In this document: in pieces, positions 50,531 to 53,949 of the stretch
How positions within the stretch are numbered: the first letter of the stretch is position 1
How the letters are laid out: each line of letters opens with the position of its first letter
NCBI RefSeq assembly: GCF_900113685.1
Contig: NZ_FOQG01000022.1
Span: 1-53,949, forward strand
DNA from: Nocardioides psychrotolerans
Lineage (GTDB): Bacteria > Actinomycetota > Actinomycetes > Propionibacteriales > Nocardioidaceae
Length of the DNA stretch: 53,949 nt
Direction: 5' to 3'
Program-made: the position numbers and the translations under genes
Notes under the pieces: model-generated
The model's database searches: none
Seen by the model: the letters and a program-made list of their open reading frames with translations, nothing else
Told to the model about the DNA's origin: nothing

Positions 50531-50865
50531 TGCCGCCCCGCCTGCGGGTGCTGGGCGCCGACGAGCTCGCCACCGCGACCGCGGCCGACGACCTCCGTGC
50601 CCTCACCAAGCACTTCATGGCCGTCCTCGAGCAGCGCGCGCCCGGCCACTCCGTCGAGGTGCGGGTGCCGCCCTATGCCGCCGTGCAGGTCGTCCCCGGG
50701 GTCCGGCACACCCGCGGCACCCCGCCGGCCGTGGTCGAGATGGACGCCACCACCTGGATCGCGATCGCGACCGGCGAGCTCGACTGGTCCGTCGCCGTGG
50801 CGAGCGGCAAGGTCCGCGCGTCCGGCGAGCGCACCGACCTGTCGACGTACCTGCCGCTGGGGTGA
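50530..50865 (+). CDS. Sterol-carrier (SCP2-like) family protein
   Basis: This 111-residue protein matches the actinobacterial sterol carrier family protein often found near purL/purF. VRVPPYAAVQVVPG and TWIAIATGELDWSVAVASGK are the recognisable blocks; it is the small mycothiol-maleylpyruvate/SCP2-like type without other domains. ATG 50530 overlaps the stop of a six-codon ORF. No purF follows here. Its ligand is unknown. Confidence 0.8.
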   Translation: MPPRLRVLGADELATATAADDLRALTKHFMAVLEQRAPGHSVEVRVPPYAAVQVVPGVRHTRGTPPAVVEMDATTWIAIATGELDWSVAVASGKVRASGERTDLSTYLPLG

Positions 50866-50896
50866 CGCCCGAGGTGACGTCCGAGGTGACGTCGGG
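50861..50896. repeat. Three 12-bp tandem repeats
   Basis: Units starting at 50861, 50873 and 50885 read ggtgacgcccga, ggtgacgtccga and ggtgacgtcggg. The first unit holds the SCP2 gene stop codon and the last ends 19 bp before the -10 of the dipeptidase gene. Confidence 0.75.
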
Positions 50897-50915
50897 CCGG
50901 GTGTGTGCGTCTGGA

Positions 50916-50921
50916 TAGGTT
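50916..50921 (+). promoter_or_regulatory. -10 element TAGGTT of the dipeptidase gene
   Basis: TAGGTT ends 7 nt before ATG 50929, with no Shine-Dalgarno. The 12-bp repeats end 19 bp upstream, at the expected -35 region. Confidence 0.45.
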
Positions 50922-50928
50922 GGCGACC

Positions 50929-52269
50929 ATGACTGCACTGATCCGCGCCAAGGTCACCGCTCTCCTCCCCAGGATCCGTCAGGACCTCGAGGACCTGGTC
51001 CGGATCGAGTCGGTGAGCGCCGACCCCGCGCGCGCCGGTGAGGTGCAGCGCAGCGCTGAGGCCGTGGCCGCGCTCCTCCGCGCCGAGGACTTCGACTCCG
51101 TCGACATCGTCTCCGCCGACGGGGGAGCGCCCGCGGTGATCGCCCACAAGCGCGGCCCCGAGGGTGCGCCGACGGTGCTGCTCTACGCCCACCACGACGT
51201 CCAGCCGGAGAACGACCACGCCGAGTGGGACTCCCCGCCCTTCGAGCCCACCGAGCGCGACGGCCGGCTCTACGCCCGCGGTGCCGCCGACGACAAGGCC
51301 GGCATCGCGGCCCACCTGGGGGCGCTGCGGGTCTTCGCGGACGACCTTCCGGTGAGCGTCACGATGTTCATCGAGGGCGAGGAGGAGGTCGGCTCCGACA
51401 CCCTGCCCGCGCTGCTGAAGCAGCACCACGACGCGCTGCGTGCCGACGTCATCGTGATCGCCGACTCCGGCAACTGGGACATCGGCGAGCCCGCCTTGAC
51501 CACCAGCCTGCGCGGCCTGGTGCGCGTGGACGTCGAGGTGCGCACGCTCACCCACGCCGTCCACTCCGGCATGTGGGGCGGTCTGGCCCCCGACGCGCTG
51601 ATCACCTTGAGCCGCCTGATCGCCAGCCTCCACGACGACACGGGCGACGTCGCGATCGCTGGGCTCCACGCCGGCCCGGCAGCCGATGTCGTCTACCCCG
51701 AGGAGCGCCTGCGCGCCGAGTCCGGCGCAGTGCCCGGCCTCGAGTGGATCGGCACCGGCTCGGCCGTCGAGCGGCTCTGGACCAAGCCCGCGCTGAGCAT
51801 CACCGGCCTCGACGCCCCCAAGGTCGACGGCGCGAGCAACACGCTCGTGGCCTCGGCCCGCGCCAAGATCAGCCTGCGCATCGCGCCGGGCGACACCACC
51901 GCCAATGCGCTGACCTGCCTCCAGCAGCACCTCGAGGCGCACGTCCCGTGGGGCGCCGAGCTCACCGTCACGGTCGTCGACACCGGTGAGGCGACCCAGA
52001 TCGATGCCACCGGTCCGGCGTACGACGCGGCACGCGCAGCGTTCCGGGAGGCTTGGGACGGCACCGCTCCGGTCGACATGGGTGTTGGCGGGTCGATCCC
52101 GTTCATCGCGGAGTTCCTCGAGGCCTTCCCGGAGGCCAGCGTGCTGGTGACGGGTGTCGAGGACCCCGACACCCGCGCCCACGGCGCCAACGAGGGCCTG
52201 CACCTCGCGGAGTTCGAGCGGGTCGTGCTGGCCGAGGCGCTGCTGCTGAAGAACCTCTCCGAGCTCTGA
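50929..52269 (+). CDS. M20 family dipeptidase
   Basis: This 446-residue metallopeptidase has the M20 layout: first zinc His-Asp in LLYAHHDVQPENDHAEWDSP, bridging Asp in ARGAADDKAGIAAHL, general-base Glu in FIEGEEEVGSDT, Asp in IVIADSGNWDIG, an inserted dimerisation domain (about 190-310) with HAVHSGMWGG, and the last His in RAHGANEGLHLAEFER. It resembles carnosinase-type/dapE-like dipeptidases. No signal peptide is seen, so it is cytosolic. ATG 50929 is fixed by the -10 7 nt upstream. Confidence 0.93.
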   Translation: MTALIRAKVTALLPRIRQDLEDLVRIESVSADPARAGEVQRSAEAVAALLRAEDFDSVDIVSADGGAPAVIAHKRGPEGAPTVLLYAHHDVQPENDHAEWDSPPFEPTERDGRLYARGAADDKAGIAAHLGALRVFADDLPVSVTMFIEGEEEVGSDTLPALLKQHHDALRADVIVIADSGNWDIGEPALTTSLRGLVRVDVEVRTLTHAVHSGMWGGLAPDALITLSRLIASLHDDTGDVAIAGLHAGPAADVVYPEERLRAESGAVPGLEWIGTGSAVERLWTKPALSITGLDAPKVDGASNTLVASARAKISLRIAPGDTTANALTCLQQHLEAHVPWGAELTVTVVDTGEATQIDATGPAYDAARAAFREAWDGTAPVDMGVGGSIPFIAEFLEAFPEASVLVTGVEDPDTRAHGANEGLHLAEFERVVLAEALLLKNLSEL

Positions 52270-52285
52270 GACCGACACCCCGACC

Positions 52286-53476
52286 ATGCGCGCCGACACC
52301 CTCGCCTTCCTCACCGAGCACCGGCGCGCCAGCCTCGACACCCTGACCGAGCGCCTGGTCGTCACGATCGAGGAGGACAACCCGGGCTACCGCGCGACGG
52401 GACTGGTCCCGCGCACCGACCTGTGGCGCTCCTGCCACGACAACATCAGCCGGATCCTGGAGCTGCTGGCCGAGGCGCTGGAGCGCGATGCGCCCCACGG
52501 TCGTGCCGACGACAACCCGGCCTACGACGCGGCGCGCACCACCGGGCGTCGCCGTGCCGAGCAGGGTCTGCCCCTGGACGTGGTCCTGCGCTCGTTCCGC
52601 ATCGGCGGGCGGCTGATCTGGGACGACCTGGTCGCCGCCGGCGAGACCGCGCTCGACGCGGTCGAGCTGCGCGAGATCGGCACGCTGCTCTGGGAGGTGG
52701 TCGACGAGACGTCGGCCCAGGTGGCCACGAGCTACCACCTCCACGAGCGCGCCGCCGTGCGCGCCGACGAGCAGCTGCGGGCCCAGCTCTGGGAGGGCCT
52801 GATCAACGGGCGCGCCAAGGAGCCGGGCTTCGCCCACGAGGTCTCCAGGTTGCTCGACCTTCCGGTGTCTGGTGACTACCTCGTCCTCGTGACCGGCACC
52901 GAGCTCGACCCGACCGCGGCCGACCGCCACCTCGCACCGCACGCGAGCGCCTGGGTCCGTCGTACGGGCGGGCTCGTGGGAGTGGTCGCGCTGCGCGACG
53001 ACCGTCCGGACGAGGCGCTGGCCGCGCTGGAGCAGCTTGCCTCCTCACTGCGCGCCCCGCTGGGGGTCTCGGTGGTGGTCCACGGACTCGCCGGGATCGA
53101 CCACGGCTACCGGCAGGCCTCGCTGGCGCTGCGCGTGCAGGACGGGCAGCCGGGACTGGCACCCTTCGACCGCCAGCTGCCCGAGGCGCTGCTGCTGAGC
53201 TCGCCAGAGGTCGCCGCCCGGTTGGTGTCGATCTGGCTGCGTCCGGTCCTGGAGCTTCCCGACGCCGAGCGTCGTGTCCTCGTCGACACGCTGCGGGCCT
53301 GGGTCGCAGCGGGCGGGTCCTCGACCCGCACCGCCGAGGCGGCCCACTGCCACCGCAACACCGTGATCAACCGGCTGAGGCGCGCCGGTGACCTCACCGG
53401 GATGACCTTCACCGACGGTTGTCCGCCGGTCGAGCTCGACCTGGCGCTGCGGGCGCTCCGGCTTGAGCCGCGCTGA
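52286..53476 (+). CDS. PucR-type helix-turn-helix transcriptional regulator
   Basis: This 396-residue regulator has an N-terminal all-helical RsbRD/PucR-associated domain (1-165; GRRRAEQGLPLDVVLRSFRI), a GGDEF-like middle domain with conserved VVHGLAGIDHGYRQASLALR, and a C-terminal PucR HTH (STRTAEAAHCHRNTVINRLR). Such proteins control nearby catabolic or transport genes. ATG 52286 follows the dipeptidase stop by 16 bp, so they may share a transcript. Ligand and targets are unknown. Confidence 0.88.
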   Translation: MRADTLAFLTEHRRASLDTLTERLVVTIEEDNPGYRATGLVPRTDLWRSCHDNISRILELLAEALERDAPHGRADDNPAYDAARTTGRRRAEQGLPLDVVLRSFRIGGRLIWDDLVAAGETALDAVELREIGTLLWEVVDETSAQVATSYHLHERAAVRADEQLRAQLWEGLINGRAKEPGFAHEVSRLLDLPVSGDYLVLVTGTELDPTAADRHLAPHASAWVRRTGGLVGVVALRDDRPDEALAALEQLASSLRAPLGVSVVVHGLAGIDHGYRQASLALRVQDGQPGLAPFDRQLPEALLLSSPEVAARLVSIWLRPVLELPDAERRVLVDTLRAWVAAGGSSTRTAEAAHCHRNTVINRLRRAGDLTGMTFTDGCPPVELDLALRALRLEPR

Positions 53477-53491
53477 CCCTGCCCGCGCACC

Positions 53492-53949
53492 TCAGGGGTC
53501 GGTGAGGTCGCTTGTGCCGGTGGGGGTGACGAGCATGGTCTGGCCGTGGGGTTCTCGCCAGAGGAAGGTGCCGGGGGTGAGTTGTTGGTATCGCCAGCCG
53601 GCGTGGGTCTTGAGCTGGTGGTGGTGTCGGCATAGGGGTGCGAGGTTGCATTCGCAGGTGATGCCGGTTCTGGTGTGGGCGGTGAGGTGGTCGAGGTCGC
53701 AGGACCTGGACTTCTTTGTGCAGTGGGGGAAGACGCAGGTGGGGTTGCGGAGGCGGACTTTCTCGGCGGTGAGGAAGGTGGGGACGTAGGGGTCTGGCCC
53801 CTGGTGACCGTGGTGGCCGGTGTCTTCGCTGCCGTTGCAGTGGTCGTTGAGGTTGATCACGGGGCGGATGGTGATGTGGCGGTCGCCGCGGGCGAGCCAT
53901 TCTCGGATGCGGTCGGCGAGGAGGGTGTGGCCGGCCTCGTCGTGGGCGA
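53492..53949 (-). CDS. HNH endonuclease, DUF222/13E12 type (partial)
   Basis: The frame is open to the right edge of the window, so only the C-terminal 150 or so residues are seen. It holds the HNH nuclease signature CVFPHCTKKSRSCDLDHLTA, then CECNLAPLCRHHHQLKTHAG, with two zinc CxxC-type pairs. These multi-copy proteins (13E12 repeat family) are abundant in Nocardioides and relatives. Codon choice is visibly more T/G-biased than in neighbours, in keeping with a mobile or selfish element. The start lies outside. Confidence 0.9.
   Translation of the reverse strand, partial: AHDEAGHTLLADRIREWLARGDRHITIRPVINLNDHCNGSEDTGHHGHQGPDPYVPTFLTAEKVRLRNPTCVFPHCTKKSRSCDLDHLTAHTRTGITCECNLAPLCRHHHQLKTHAGWRYQQLTPGTFLWREPHGQTMLVTPTGTSDLTDP

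Noticed and set aside
53492..53949. HNH protein as a restriction-modification part
   Set aside because: It matches the DUF222/13E12 multi-copy family and no methylase or specificity gene is seen.
1..53949. tRNA, rRNA, CRISPR, prophage or insertion sequence
   Set aside because: No cloverleaf with a T-loop gttcgaat-type core, no spaced repeat array, and no transposase or integrase motifs were found in any gap or frame.

Overview
This is a GC-rich (about 70%), densely coded bacterial chromosome segment that fits a high-GC actinobacterium, most likely of the Nocardioidaceae (Nocardioides-like). The grounds are many GTG starts, four-base gene overlaps, the actinobacterial families DUF3151 and DUF3817, class I LysRS, a small-type PurL with separate PurS/PurQ, a HAIR operator at clpB, and a DUF222-type HNH endonuclease at the right edge. 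At least fourteen starts have a TANNNT -10 hexamer 5-9 nt upstream, the geometry of leaderless mRNAs. I found no tRNA, rRNA, CRISPR array, prophage or insertion sequence.

Layout, 0-13 kb: a tautomerase-like gene; a molybdopterin oxidoreductase coupled to a flavin reductase; an MFS exporter; a cobalamin riboswitch ahead of cobN and cobF; a coupled DUF445/Abi-alpha pair; and, on the minus strand, a three-gene operon of overlapping genes. That operon encodes a polytopic membrane protein, a three-helix membrane protein resembling the ethylene-receptor sensor domain but with Asn at the phosphoacceptor His position, and a receiver-histidine kinase fusion.

13-30 kb: clpB with an HspR-type operator laid over an apparent SigH-like promoter; two membrane proteins; a class I aminotransferase divergent from pyrE; DedA divergent from a SpoU methyltransferase; a broken SigE-family sigma factor in an operon with a membrane protein and a DUF2867 protein; a secreted M14 carboxypeptidase; class II aldolase; a DHA2 exporter; DUF3151; lysS; and a diacylglycerol-kinase-like gene.

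30-50 kb: a dispersed purine set (purA, purD, purB, purC, purSQ, purL) interleaved with small conserved genes, an acyl-CoA synthetase, cell-wall-type secreted proteins and a PQQ-like propeller protein. purF and purM are not in the window. 50-54 kb: an SCP2-type protein behind a six-codon leader ORF, an M20 dipeptidase, a PucR-type regulator, and the C-terminal part of an HNH endonuclease.

Three genes look broken (sigma factor, an HTH/membrane protein near 33.4 kb, a small gene near 50.3 kb). Short tandem repeats recur at gene ends and next to promoters. All calls come from reading sequence only; no database search was run.
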